NCBI RefSeq assembly: GCF_001949145.1
Contig: NW_019091570.1
Span: forward strand, 64,001-93,296
Length of the DNA: 29,296 nt
Direction of reading: 5' to 3'
Origin: Acanthaster planci
Taxonomy: Eukaryota > Echinodermata > Asteroidea > Valvatida > Acanthasteridae
The position numbers were made by a program, and so were the translations under genes. Positions within the stretch are counted from its first letter, which is position 1; each line of letters begins with the position of its first letter. Positions 1-12,200 of this stretch are shown here, piece after piece. A model generated the notes under the pieces. The model was not told the DNA's origin. It saw only the letters and a list, made by a program, of their open reading frames with translations, and did not search any database.

Positions 1-111
1 TTAACTGCAGCTCAAATAGTCCTAAATTCCACTGAAGCTGTTGTCAGTAGTCACCTCTGTGTTTATCAGATCTTATACAATTATTTTCAAAATATTTGAC
101 TTTTAATTCGG

Positions 112-289
112 ACTGATTGGATTGACGAAAGTGACAACACTTGCCCAAGATTTGGATCAGTTTGTCCAGTTCACTAGTCGCTTCTATAGCTTCTTCACGT
201 ATGATGAAGAATCAAAAGAAAAATCAATTTTTCATCCAGAATTGCAGCAATACGTGTATGCCAAATTTCGATTGAAGAATTTCTTGGTT
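112..289 (+). other. Coding-like open stretch, unassigned
   Basis: One frame is open for about 60 codons between in-frame stops and has balanced, protein-like composition (TKVTTLAQDLDQFVQF, then a Tyr/Phe-rich part and ELQQYVYAKFRLKN). I do not recognise it and it does not match the parts of TUT4/7 expected upstream. It could be an exon of a neighbouring gene or a transposon relic. No convincing splice sites flank it. Confidence 0.25.
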
Positions 290-607
290 TGAAGAAAACT
301 GCTTCATTTTCCGGTAAATTAAACCGGGAACTTGGGTAAATTTTGACTAGACTTCAACTGCCCAGTTCGTTATGAGCTACCACGTGCATGCAAGCCCTGC
401 AAAAACCCACTACGTCACACAAAAACCTTTTACGCATGTGTAGTTGAGTTTGCCATACATGTACCTGTGTAATGTATGGTTGATTTCCTAAAAGTATGTG
501 TTGTGATTTTTCCTAGTTCCGTATCGCTTAAAATAAAAACGTACCTCATTTGTTTTGATCTTCAGTTCTACATTTCACAAGATGGGATGTTTGAATTTGA
601 AACGTGA

Positions 608-683
608 GCTTCTTGTTGAAATATATTCTGGCCGAAATTTCTTGAACAGAAATTTCCGCCAGAATATATTTTGTCCTAGAAGA
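608..683. repeat. Near-perfect hairpin with 23-bp arms
   Basis: Arms 619-641 and 649-671 are reverse complements with one mismatch and a 7-base loop. Weaker pairing continues outward (CTTCT at 610-614 with AGAAG near 678). The size resembles a pre-miRNA stem or the core of a small foldback MITE. No protein is evident. Confidence 0.75.
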
Positions 684-689
684 CCGTAT

Positions 690-1744
690 TAAGGATGTCT
701 GACTACTTTGGCACTCTTTGGTAACCAGGCACAGGTGCTCCCTGCTGTTTTTGGCTTTTTCCACTTTTGATGGGGGGATGTTTTCTATGGCAATTTCCCT
801 CTGTAGGGGCTATGCCAGGAAGGGGTTCTCAGTCACATGTTAAATTTCACCAACACATTTTTAAAAGGTTGACGCTTGGAGTACTTCTCACTAATACCCG
901 GAAAATATGTGGTTTCTTTGGGGTTATGGTGAGGATCCTTACAGGTAAAAAAATGTCAGGGGACCAGTTGAAACATGTCCAACAACAACAAAATCATTAA
1001 ATGTTTCCAAAATCTACCACTGTAAACACTAACCCTTCTCTCACTGACTGTTCTGCTCACGTAGAATGCATTCCCAGCACCAAATACGTATTAGAAATAT
1101 TTAAAAGCACTGTGACTTTGGGACCATCCTGTCCAGTGATGACTCAGCATAGTGACATGAATGTCATAGAATCTACTTATTCAAAGGATGTCATAGAATT
1201 GCCCTTCTTGTAAATATCGGCCACATGATTGCTTGCAGTCCAGGTGCAGGACCAACTCATTTTTAAATGGTTGGTATGTTCCATAATGATTTCCAAAAGG
1301 CCTAAACCAAATATAAACTGCATCTCTTTGTTGAGTGGGTCTGCACATATTTCTTATTTGTACCATTTATTTGTTTTTATTTAAAAAGAGACTTGTCACA
1401 CATTTTTCAAAAGAAAACAACCTCCTGTTCAGTGTTTTGGTACGTAATCTTTACAACAGATAGACCTAATCATTACTGTGTTCCATACTGTGCAAATTAC
1501 TGTCCATATACAAAATACAGTTCCGGTATTTGAACAATGACTAGAATATTGGTTTTATCACATGTAGTGACTATCCTCATGGTCTGAAGAAGTGTTTCTG
1601 CTGTAAGCACTTGCCCATATAAAAAACACCAACAGACCCCTTTCGCCTTTGTAGGCCTGTGTGACTTGAAAACAGTCTAGGCAACAACTAGCGCGTGCAC
1701 AGTGACAAAGAAGGTTTTTCATTTCACTTTTCAGGCACTGTGAT
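690..1744. other. No gene seen
   Basis: The stretch holds only short unconvincing open frames on both strands and no recognisable protein or repeat. It is read as the upstream flank or an intron of the TUT4/7-like gene. Confidence 0.5.
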
Positions 1745-1990
1745 GCACAAAAAGGTATCGGTAAAAGGGATACAAAGTAGGCCTTGTGGGTCCTGCAACG
1801 CATAGTGAATGGGGAAGGCAGAAGAATTTTCTGCACAGGGATACGAAATGGGCCTTGTGTGTCCTACAATGCAAAGTGAATGGGGAAGGTGGAAGAATTT
1901 TCTATACAGGGATACGAAGTGGGCTTTGTGCGTCGTGCAATGCAAAGTGAATGGGGAAGGCGGAAGATTTTTTAAAGTCCAATGTGGGTC
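1745..1990. repeat. 71-bp tandem repeat (about 3.3 copies)
   Basis: Full units lie at 1807-1877 and 1878-1948, each starting GAATGGGGAAGG and ending AATGCAAAGT, with a handful of differences. A partial unit precedes (about 1750-1806) and another follows (1949 to about 1985). A weaker echo (GGATAAGAAGTGGCC) appears near 2016. Open frames across it on both strands are repeat artefacts. Confidence 0.88.
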
Positions 1991-2180
1991 CCGGGGAGCA
2001 GCTATGCGGATATGGGGATAAGAAGTGGCCATTGGCCTTGTGGATGGAAGCGTGACTCAGTATCCGTCTATCTTCAGGAACAAGGTGGGCAAGGTGAGTG
2101 GCGCTGTATTCTGCAATTGTGCCTACACAACAAAATAATTCCAAAGACGATAAAAAAATTTACCTGCTTGGTACATTATT

Positions 2181-2282
2181 TTTAGCCCGTTCAGTGTTCA
2201 ATGATATGCATGGGTCTCCAGCAATGTTGCCCTGACGTTGTGCATGCATGCGCGAAGGGCCTGCAAGCATGATCGGGCTAAA
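2181..2282. repeat. Short inverted repeat (TTTAGCCCG / CGGGCTAAA)
   Basis: Nine-base arms at 2181-2189 and 2274-2282 enclose about 84 bp that include a GTGCATGCATGCGCG alternating run. This may be a tiny MITE relic; the arms are short enough for chance. Confidence 0.35.
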
Positions 2283-2289
2283 TTGAATC

Positions 2290-3105
2290 AATTGCAACCG
2301 GAATTAGTGGAAGTTTTCCCCACATTATATCCTGGCTTGTTGCCATGGGGAGACCATTATCTTGGGCACAACTTACGCTAATCCTTGGATATGGATGAGT
2401 CCAACCTGCGTCAGCTTTTGTACATCATCATGTTTCAGAGTGAAGGCTCAGTGCAACGTGTCGATGGAAGACCTGGACACGTACCACCATTATGTGAACA
2501 TTGCAAACGAGGCCGTGTGTACTACCCGCGAGGGCGATCCCTCTCTCGTAATTAACTCGCGAGGAGTAAATTTGTCACTCGTTATTTTGCGAGGGCACTG
2601 GTACTCGTTAAGAATTTACCTCGCTCGTACACTCTTGTTGCTCGCGAGTGTTGGAAGAAACTTTTCGGAAGAAAGTTTCCCTTTGCTCTAAGTTTTCTGG
2701 AAAAATACCTTTTTCAAAGAGTTGTCCATGTGCATTTGATTTTTTATTAAATTCACAGGAGCCTTTAAATTTGTACAGAATGTGAAGACAAAGCGTTATA
2801 GATAAATACTGAAATCTTGCAGTAGTAGTGTGAAAGTAGAATTCCTCATTGAATCATTTTTTATCAAAACAAATGCAAATCATTCAAACTTGAGGGTGTG
2901 TATATGTGTTTTCTGCCACTTGAAGTAGAAATTGCCACAATGTTTGAATGTGTCCCACTCTAGAGCACTGAAAATTGTTTGCAGATTTATACATTCTTCA
3001 GTATGAACTGGTTAAGATTCCTCTCCAATTAAAAATAATTATGAGCACACCTTCATCTTCTGAGGAGATATACAATTATTTGTTGTACTTATTGCTTGAA
3101 TACAG
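2290..3105. other. No gene seen; CTCGCGAG-rich patch
   Basis: Between about 2520 and 2660 the words CTCG and GCGAG recur many times in both orientations, unlike the AT-rich surroundings. The remainder is AT-rich with no recognisable protein and ends at the acceptor of the first exon in view. Confidence 0.4.
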
Positions 3106-3296
3106 ATCGATATTGCCTCAGAGACTGGGTTATGATGGAACGAGACCAAGCTGTTGCTTCATATGAGAAATTCATTCGCTGCAATGGCTATCCAGATGCT
3201 GTGCTTCGACTCTTTGGCTCATCAAGAAATGGATTTGGATTTTGGAACAGTGACATGGACATCTGCTTGAAATTCCGGGATAGTCAGAATCCAGAG
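3106..3296 (+). CDS. TUT4/7-like exon 1 in window: catalytic signature
   Basis: The acceptor is TACAG at 3101-3105 and the donor GTTAGT follows 3296. The exon starts with two bases that complete a codon from an unseen upstream exon and ends in phase 0. It encodes a helical lead-in (RDWVMMERDQAVASYEKFI) and then GSSRNGFGFWNSDMDIC, which is the G-S-x(9-13)-D-x-D pattern of DNA polymerase beta-like nucleotidyltransferases and holds the first two metal-binding Asp. The reading frame stays open past the donor to about 3410, but similarity to the family ends at the GT, so the splice site is preferred. The acceptor has a weak pyrimidine tract, so the left boundary is the less certain end. Confidence 0.88.
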
Positions 3297-6200
3297 GTTA
3301 GTTACACATTTATTAAAATACAATACAATTACAACTTAAAACATATATGTAAATTCTGGTCTGCATTGTTTTGGGAGTTTTATGAATATTTCTATATTCC
3401 ACCTTGCTAACTTTAATTACTGTGACATTCTGCAAGATGGTGCAGCACTTTCCCACTACTCAGTGCAAGAAATTTGCCCACACAGCCCAGATGTGGTGAT
3501 AGTAGTTACGAAAAAATTTAAAACTTGTTCTTAACTTAACATTAACTTAACCTCTGAATAAGCAGATCGAATACCACCATTTTAAAATTGACACCCTAAA
3601 AACAGCAATACATCTCATGAGAAGAGATTGCTACTTTGTATCAGTTGATTTGAAAGATGCTTACTACTCCATCTTAGTGTCAGAAACTCACAGGAAGTAC
3701 TTAAAATTCAAGTGGAAGGGAAAATTATTCCAGTTTAAGGCAAGCCAAACGGGCTGTCACCAGCCCCACGGCTGTTCACTAAAGTTTTAACACGAGTCTT
3801 GTCCCTTCTCAGGAAACATTGTCACACCAACATGGCCTATATAGATGACCTGTTGCTATAGGGTGATGATGCTGAGCAATGTGCACAGAATGTTTCCGCT
3901 ACTATTTCGTTGGTTGACAGTCTAGGGTTTACAGTTCATCCTTGCAAGTCAGTGTTGGTATAGTTACGGCGAGATTAAAGGTTTACACGATATTCGATTT
4001 AGCGTGCGTGCGTGTATAGGGAGTGGAGAACACACTCTTTATAATGTGTGTGCAAGAACGCAATACACATGGTTGCGATTGGCCCGGATAGACCGCTAAC
4101 CCCCAACCTATCCGAGCCAATAAAGTCAACGCAATCCCCGTGTGCGTCGCCGAACACAATACACGAATAAGCAGTTGGCAAACTGGTGTCAAATTCACAT
4201 ATTTATCAGCTCATATTCCGCGCGATACACGAAGAAACACGCAATGCCTCACTGACATTATTTCGGTGTCCTGTGTGAGAACAAAACTGTCCGTGATTAA
4301 AACAAAGATTCGATAACTCCAACGGAGAGGATTGTGAGTAGCGACCCAGCGGCTGAATGAATCCCCACACATCAAGGCTATTTGCATTCGAAGCAGCCAC
4401 TTCACTAAAACAAAAGCTTACAGAATTTTTCCATAAAATATAAATGTGTACGAGAAAAAGAATATACCAGTGCCCGAATATGATTTCGCAAACAATTTGA
4501 AATGATTATTTTTCCTAGCTGCACAATCATGCAAATGGATTTTTGGCAGAAAGCAAAGCCGTAATTTCTTTGGTCTACGGTGCTCTACCTACCCAAACAG
4601 GCACTACATGTGCAAATTTCCCATGCGCATATTATTCATTTGCTGAAAAGATTTGATCACCTGTGGTGCACTCTGACCTCTCACAATGCAGCGTGGCCTC
4701 GCCACCATGATCGTCCTTCTTTTCTCAGCGCTGTAACCGAACGGATGTGTCTTTTGAGGCATCTGATAACCTTTCCTTCCTTTGTAATTAAAGTATAACC
4801 TGGATTTTATCCATTTATTGGTAAGAGTGTTCTTTTCGTTTAAATTTTGTTCTTTTTTCAGTTTTCTTGCATGTGCACTCTGCAGGTGTTTACCGTCGGT
4901 ACTACGAGGATCGTTCCAGCTACGCTGTGTCTACCCTAACAATGAAATATAGGTGTTAGCTGGTTGAATTCATGGGTTGCTGTCAGGATCTGTCATACTC
5001 CCCTGTCTTCTTGGGCTACCAGGGGGTTCCAGCCAGGATCTGGCCAGGCCCTTGGTTTGTTCAGCTTCGTAGAGCTGACGGGGAAGCTCCCTGGTCAACT
5101 GTGGAAGACCCGAGCAGGGACACTGCCAGGATCTGGCAAGGACCCTGTCTCCTTGGTCAATTGCTGGCCTTGCGAGCCAGCCAGGACTCCCACAGAGTAC
5201 CTCATCAGACGTCTCCGGGGCCTGTCCTACCATCATTACAAGGTACGTCGTGTCACGCAGAGGAATCCACGCAGCATTCCATGGCAACACTGCAGAGTAC
5301 CACCCGCCGTTCGACATCGGCCTAAAACACCACTTTTCCAGAAGCCCCCGTCCCCCCGTGTGTACTCCATCTCGCCCGTATACCGCAAGTGCAGGGGCCT
5401 GCCCCATCTGGTGCGCCATCGAGCCATGACACCCCTTCAACCGCTAATCCCTCTTCGGGTCCCACAGAGCTTATTGGAGTTTTTACGCCTCTGAGGCTTC
5501 AAGCTGTCTTAGCCCATCCTTGGCCTCGGCTTTCAACTGGGTATCACTGGGTCATCTGACCTCATCTCTCCTGGTCCCTCTGCCTGGAATTCTGCAGTTC
5601 CTGTTGAACCTCATTTCCTTGTCCATTACTCCATTCACTAAATTCTCAATTATCCAGTAGTATGCCCTCACTCACTCGACCCGCAAAGCAGCTGCCGTGA
5701 ATCTCCCTCTTTTTCTTAGTGCCATACGATACGGACGTGTTTTTGTTCTCCGAATGTTTTTCAGGAATTTCTTTAGCTACGTACGTTTATGATGTTATTT
5801 CTCGATTGCGGGTACACCATGGAATCAATCTCTTTTAGGCGCCATCGCGAAATTGACTAAGCGTTCCTTCCGCGGTTTGTTGGCATTCTCGCTGACCAGT
5901 CCATCGTTGTCAAGGAGGGCGAGAATCCGCGCCTGGACGGCGGTGTGCACGCTTGCGTGGCTAAGTTAATGAGCAGGGCAGGCCGTGCGCCTTTGTTGTC
6001 GCAATAGTGGATATAATGAAACATGACCAACCTCATGAATACAGATGGCAGGACGCAGAACGTCTGTCCTTTAAATACAGTATGGCAAAAGTTGTGATAC
6101 ATTATTCGTGCATTTTATTGACAGGAATAGGCATTCTTCAATCAAGATGTATCAGTTTTTGTTTGTTTTGCAAAGTGTGCATAAAAACAATAAACCAGCC

Positions 6201-9200
6201 ATTTTCAATCGTCTCCACCAGAGCTCTTATGTAATGATGCAGAGGGCACGAACGCAGGTAACACGCTTCCTGCCTTGATAATATTTTGATAGCCAAAAAT
6301 AAAAATTTTTACTTGCAGTTTATCTCCTCTGTAGGTCCATCCCTTGATTTTTTTTTTTACCATTTATAATATTTGCCCAGTGGTCCTCATTATTTTGCCA
6401 TTATTGAATATAAATCAGTCTTTCTAAAGAAATCAGGAAAAAAATGAAAGCCATTTTATGACACATCCAATCGAACAAATGTTGACTTGGTAGTACTGCT
6501 GCTAAGCAATGTGGCCCCAAAATCAGCACCTTGATTGGTCCACGAAAATGTTGGGGCATTCCAGACATCGCAACTGACCAATCTACAACTGGAGCAAGAC
6601 CCAAGACGACATCTTGTTGATTGCCTTTTGTAAAGATTTCGTGGTTTCCTCGATCATCGTTTAGTCTTTCCCCGAGACCCCAGTGCTAAATGGCAGATCG
6701 TGCAGAATGGGTCCTCTTTATGGTTAGCGTTCTGTTTAGCAAGTCCAAAACCGTGGAAGGGTGCTGTACAAAAATAATCACTGGAGCCCGGAACTGAGAC
6801 TGATATCGTGACAGCCGCACCCGCATGAAATTCCCACGCTTTTTCCTTGGCAATGGCCCAAATCTAAACGACTGTTTGCTGAGTAAAGGTTGAACAAGTA
6901 AAAGGCAAATTGGGTACGGAAAACTGGTTTTAAAAGGGCTTGGTTACGTAATCATGTTGTGCTCCTCAGTAAAAACCAACTCAAAATCATCAAACATGGC
7001 ACTTTTGAACCAAACCAAACTTGATAAAAAAGCCAACACACCAAGAAAAATAGATAACGAGTTTGACAAATTTGACACCGCAAACATCTGCACACTTGCG
7101 TGTTCGGACATACGATAGGCCGCATAACATAATTGTTGTAAAACACAAGTGGTGAGAATTCACTAATAATTAACAGAGAAGATGCAACGTACGGCATTTC
7201 CAAGGCTCAAAAATGGTATATTCTTACTACCTCCGATAATGATTATGTATATTCAGATAATATCATATGCGTCGATCTCCAAAAGCTCCGCCTTCAAGTT
7301 CCATATAAGGCCAATGATGCTTGAATAGCCGTAAAAGACGATGTTTGATTGGATGCATGTTGATTGTAGTAGGACTCGTGCTCAATCTTAAGGCAACCCC
7401 GGAGAGAAGCCGATTTTACCGGGCGGACCTGTACCAGCGTGTACGCAACCAGATTTTGTGAGCGAGGTGGCCTATAAACTTGTCTTTCGTTTGGTCAAGC
7501 TGTTGTACATATACGTTGTGATAGCATTTTCAAGATTCCTAGTAGTTGTTCTAAAATCTCAAATAACAAAATGCCGTTATCCGTAAAATGCCCCTTTGGC
7601 CACGTGCATGTACATATACATGTATATGCACATGTACGTACGTAGATGTCTATGCATGTCTGACTGCGAGCCGAACCAAACCAGACCTTGGCGCTTGAAG
7701 CATTGGTAAATTTCCACCTCTTCTTTGTTGAGAGGCAGAATCCTTGTGTCTGTTTTATTTTAAATCGTACAATTTCCTGTCAATTTGAAATAATGTGGTC
7801 TGAATATTTTTAAAGTATACTCAATGGATANNNNNNNNNNNNNNNNNNNNNNNNNNNNNNNNNNNNNNNNNNNNNNNNNNNNNNNNNNNNNNNNNNNNNN
7901 NNNNNNNNNNNNNNNNNNNNNNNNNNNNNNNNNNNNNNNNNNNNNNNNNNNNNNNNNNNNNNNNNNNNNNNNNNNNNNNNNNNNNNNNNNNNNNNNNNNN
8001 NNNNNNNNNNNNNNNNNNNNNNNNNNNNNNNNNNNNNNNNNNNNNNNNNNNNNNNNNNNNNNNNNNNNNNNNNNNNNNNNNNNNNNNNNNNNNNNNNNNN
8101 NNNNNNNNNNNNNNNNNNNNNNNNNNNNNNNNNNNNNNNNNNNNNNNNNNNNNNNNNNNNNNNNNNNNNNNNNNNNNNNNNNNNNNNNNNNNNNNNNNNN
8201 NNNNNNNNNNNNNNNNNNNNNNNNNNNNNNNNNNNNNNNNNNNNNNNNNNNNNNNNNNNNNNNNNNNNNNNNNNNNNNNNNNNNNNNNNNNNNNNNNNNN
8301 NNNNNNNNNNNNNNNNNNNNNNNNNNNNNNNNNNNNNNNNNNNNNNNNNNNNNNNNNNNNNNNNNNNNNNNNNNNNNNNNNNNNNNNNNNNNNNNNNNNN
8401 NNNNNNNNNNNNNNNNNNNNNNNNNNNNNNNNNNNNNNNNNNNNNNNNNNNNNNNNNNNNNNNNNNNNNNNNNNNNNNNNNNNNNNNTATCTTTACCCTC
8501 ATCCTACTAAACAGGCAATCTCAGGGTGCTCCCCTCAAAATGTACAATAATATAATGGAATCTTGGCATTTATAGAATAATTCCAGGTGGTTTTCAGTTT
8601 TAGGGTTCACGAGGGAAGACTGTGCCACAACGCACAAAGCTATTAAAACAAATAAAGCTAAAGAAGCCAAACATAAAGCATTTTTATTCTTGTAGACAGT
8701 GGCATACTCGGCAGCCAAATAAGCCTGATTGTATGCACATACCATCATGATCTGATATATGAAGGGATGAATCAAGAAGGTTTTTGTTACTTTGAATTTG
8801 TTAAAAATAAGACAGGCTGGGGAAGTACTGTGAATAAAATAGTACAAAGAAAATTACTTTTATGTTGACTGTGGTTCAGTTTCAGTGTCATGACTTTGTA
8901 CAAGGTTTTCCTTGCAAGAAAATAAAGTCCAACAGATTTTGGATAAAAGACTAGAAGGCACAAAAATGAAATGTTGAAATATGTAGAGAATCATGAAGAC
9001 TTTCCATGCTGGGGGAGAACCAAATCGGACCCTGCCAAAACTAAAGCCTCAACACGGTTGTAACTCGTTCATGCATGTATAAGCATTTTTTTTTTCTTCC
9101 TATTTTTTGGAGAAAAGGGCCTTAATTTTATTCGCCTTAATCCTCCAGCTTCTTTGAGGTGACTATCAGTAAGCTTCATTGTGTAATAAATAAACTAAGT

Positions 9201-12200
9201 GTTGGAGTCAGTTTAAACAACGGATGACAAATATCAGTCAACTGGGATTCCAGTCCCAGGTGGGATTTCACCTCAACTTGGATCCCACTTTTTTGCTTGC
9301 AACTTGAATCCCACCTCAACTGGGATCCCACCTCAACTGGGATCCCACAACAATCCTGCCTGGAAATGGGATCCCACTTCCATCCCGCTGGGATGGTAGT
9401 ATCCCGGTGGGACAGACGTATCCCACCGGGATCTCACTGGGATCCCACTTTCATCCCAGTCACTTTTTTCGACGGTTCGCCATCTGCCCTGGGTCCCTCA
9501 CCTGCTTCTGCTCGCCAAGCAGCATCTGCTCAAAAGCTGGGCCAGTCAACCCCCTCCAAGAGAGCAAGAGTGGGTTTGTCACGCTCCACTGCTTCTGCCA
9601 CAGACGAGTCTCCAATATGACATGGCACTCAGCCTGCCGTTGCATTGGACGTTGTTGCCCCTTTTGGACTGCTTTGCCACTGGGGCTTTCGTCCGCCACT
9701 CCCATCTGCAGCTTTGGTCTGACGATGGACTCTGGCCATGAGGCCACTGATTCTGACCTGGGACAGTCTCGCCCGCAAGATAGACTCCAAGCCTCAGCCA
9801 GTGGCGACAGCACCCGACCCGGGTCCCCTCCGGCCGTCCCTCCTCCCTCACAAAGGGTGTTCTCGGAGACTGAAGTCGTCTCTGTTGTCCAGCCAGAACC
9901 GTACCCCAATGGGACCCAGCTCCAGATCATGTCCCGGATCGTGGTGACTCTGTTCATTTGGCGCTGCACTTGGGGCAAGTAAACTTACTCCTTCACCCCT
10001 TCTCATGATGCTCTGAAGTCCTCTGGTGGTCTCCGTAGTCTACACACCAGGGTGGCCCGAAGCCTCCCAGGCCAGGTACAACAACTGCCACACGCCATGA
10101 ACTCAGGTGTGACTTGGAAGTTACAACGCCTCGGGCTGATGCCCCATTGTTTCCAGGGGTGGCCCATTCAGAGGTGCCACCTAACTATGCAGGCTCTTCA
10201 CTGAGCACTTTTTGGGCTACAGAACTGCATCATCTCCGTGGTTTCAAATACCATTCATCGCCACGGATTCTGGCTACTTGCTAGGGCTTATCCAACCATG
10301 GTGCTTCCGTCATGGGTTTGAAATTCAAAGTCTATGGCACTCTGCCTACTCAAACAGTCACTACATATGCAAATTTCCCATGCGTGTATTATTCACTCGG
10401 TGAAAAAATTTGATCACTCGTGTGTACCCTGACCTGCCACAATGCAGCGCGGCCTTGCCACCATGATCAGCCTTCGTTCCTCAGGGCCATAATGTAACGG
10501 ACTTGTCTTTTGAGGAATCTTTGATTTTATCAAGCTTCCGTTTTCGCTACACAGTTCTGTGTCGATTCGATCACCTTCCTTCCTTTGTAAATAAAATATA
10601 ACCTGGATTTTATCTATTTATTGATAAAAGTGTTCTTTTTGTGTATATTTGTGTGTTCTTTCTTCAGTTTTCTTGTATGTGCACCCTGCAGGTGTTTACT
10701 GTCGGCACTACGAGGTTCATAGATAAATGTTGCTGTATGATTGTCTTGTTCTGAGTTTTAATATCCATGGTTATCAATTCCATGAAAAGTTTCTCTCTGC
10801 AAGCCATCAGTTTAAGCTTTCGCATTCAACAGTGTATTGGCCAAATTTGTTGATCAGGCTCACCCTGTATCGGTGATTTAAAGCCTAATACGTGTATTAC
10901 ATAATCATGTTCTACATGTTTCTTCAAGCCCTACAGTCTTAGTTATGTACATAAACTCTTGTATGCATGTGTAAATATATAGATTGGTCAGAAATGAGAA
11001 AAACACAGATGCCGTAGGTTTCCCATATGTCATACGTGTTACAGAGTACTGTTTTGTGTTTCTGCTATCTGTAAGTTAAATTCAGTCTTCTTTAATTGTT
11101 TAACAATGCACTGACATAGTTCCATTCCGTATTACGTTTCTCTATATCTTCAGCACATAGACATTCCAACCATCATTGAAGACCTTGCTCAGAAGCTAAA
11201 GAGACACTCCAGTCTGCAACATATCATTCCCATCTCAACAGCCAAAGTCCCTATTGTCAAGTTTTTTGATCAGCGTTTGCAGCTAGATGTTGATGTAAGC
11301 CTCTACAATTGCCTTGCACAGGCCAACACACAAATGTTGTATGTATACTCCAAGATTGATCCAAGAGTGAGACAGTTAGTCTACACAGCAAAAGTCTTTG
11401 TTAAGGTAACTCTAAACTTCAATTTTGTTAAGGGATACAGATTTTGTTAGGGATTTATACGTATGACATTCACAGCTGCAACAGGTAGTGTGATATCAGC
11501 AAGAAGCATGTATTATTGCCCTGATGGTGCAGTGGACAATCAACACATGGATAGTTCTCATAGACAGATTACTTACTGCAGAGGCTTTAATACCTTCAAA
11601 ATATGTTATAATTTACCTGCACATTTTACTGTGATGTTGAGTTACATGTATGCAGGATTTTATTGTGTTCTGTTTGATAATGGACTGTGAGTAACATGCT
11701 ACCTTGCATGGAACTCCATTTTGCAAATGTGGAAGAAGTCATAAAAGTACTGTAGAAATGCACTCGTGAAGATCAGAACTTACCTTGGATGGTTGATTTG
11801 AGCAGTTCGTTGAGGTATATAGTATACATACAATGTCAGTTTAGAGGGAGTTTATCACTATATACAGGGAGAAGATGAGGATTGTAACTGGTAAAATGTA
11901 TCAGTAAGTCCATTTCTATGTCTCCCTTACGTGTTAAAACTTACATTTGTATAGTTCTCTAGCCTTAGGCTCCCATCTGGCAGTGAAGTATACGGCCCGG
12001 ATAGTATCCTCAGCATGGAAGCCCTAAGGCGAGGCCCACATCTTATGTACATTCTCAGATGTCGGGTTCCACTGGCACCTTCCACATTTCACTCCACTTA
12101 TTCATGGTTATAAAACCAGTTTTTGGTTCTTCTGAAAACAATTCTTTCAAGGTCCAAACTGTGTATGCTGATACAGTTTACCAATAGACTACCAGTCAAT

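Noticed and set aside
1724-2185. Overlapping open frames on both strands with Pro/His-rich or Gly-rich products
   Set aside because: They lie across the 71-bp tandem repeat, whose period is not a multiple of three; the repetition alone produces them.
2244-2260. Short alternating run GTGCATGCATGCGCG
   Set aside because: Only about 16 bases long, within what chance can give; the 44-base tract at 7601 is the meaningful case.
3297-3410. Extension of the first TUT exon into a 104-codon frame
   Set aside because: Family similarity stops exactly at the GTTAGT donor and the extra residues are Lys/Tyr-rich intron translation; the next exon continues in phase.
4964-5500. Possible host gene with a 176-codon Pro/Arg-rich product
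   Set aside because: Several frames on both strands are equally open in this GC-rich block, no domain is recognisable, and it sits beside a terminal-type repeat, so retroelement debris is likelier.
7810-8510. Open frames of about 230 codons on both strands
   Set aside because: They consist of unknown residues translated from the N gap.
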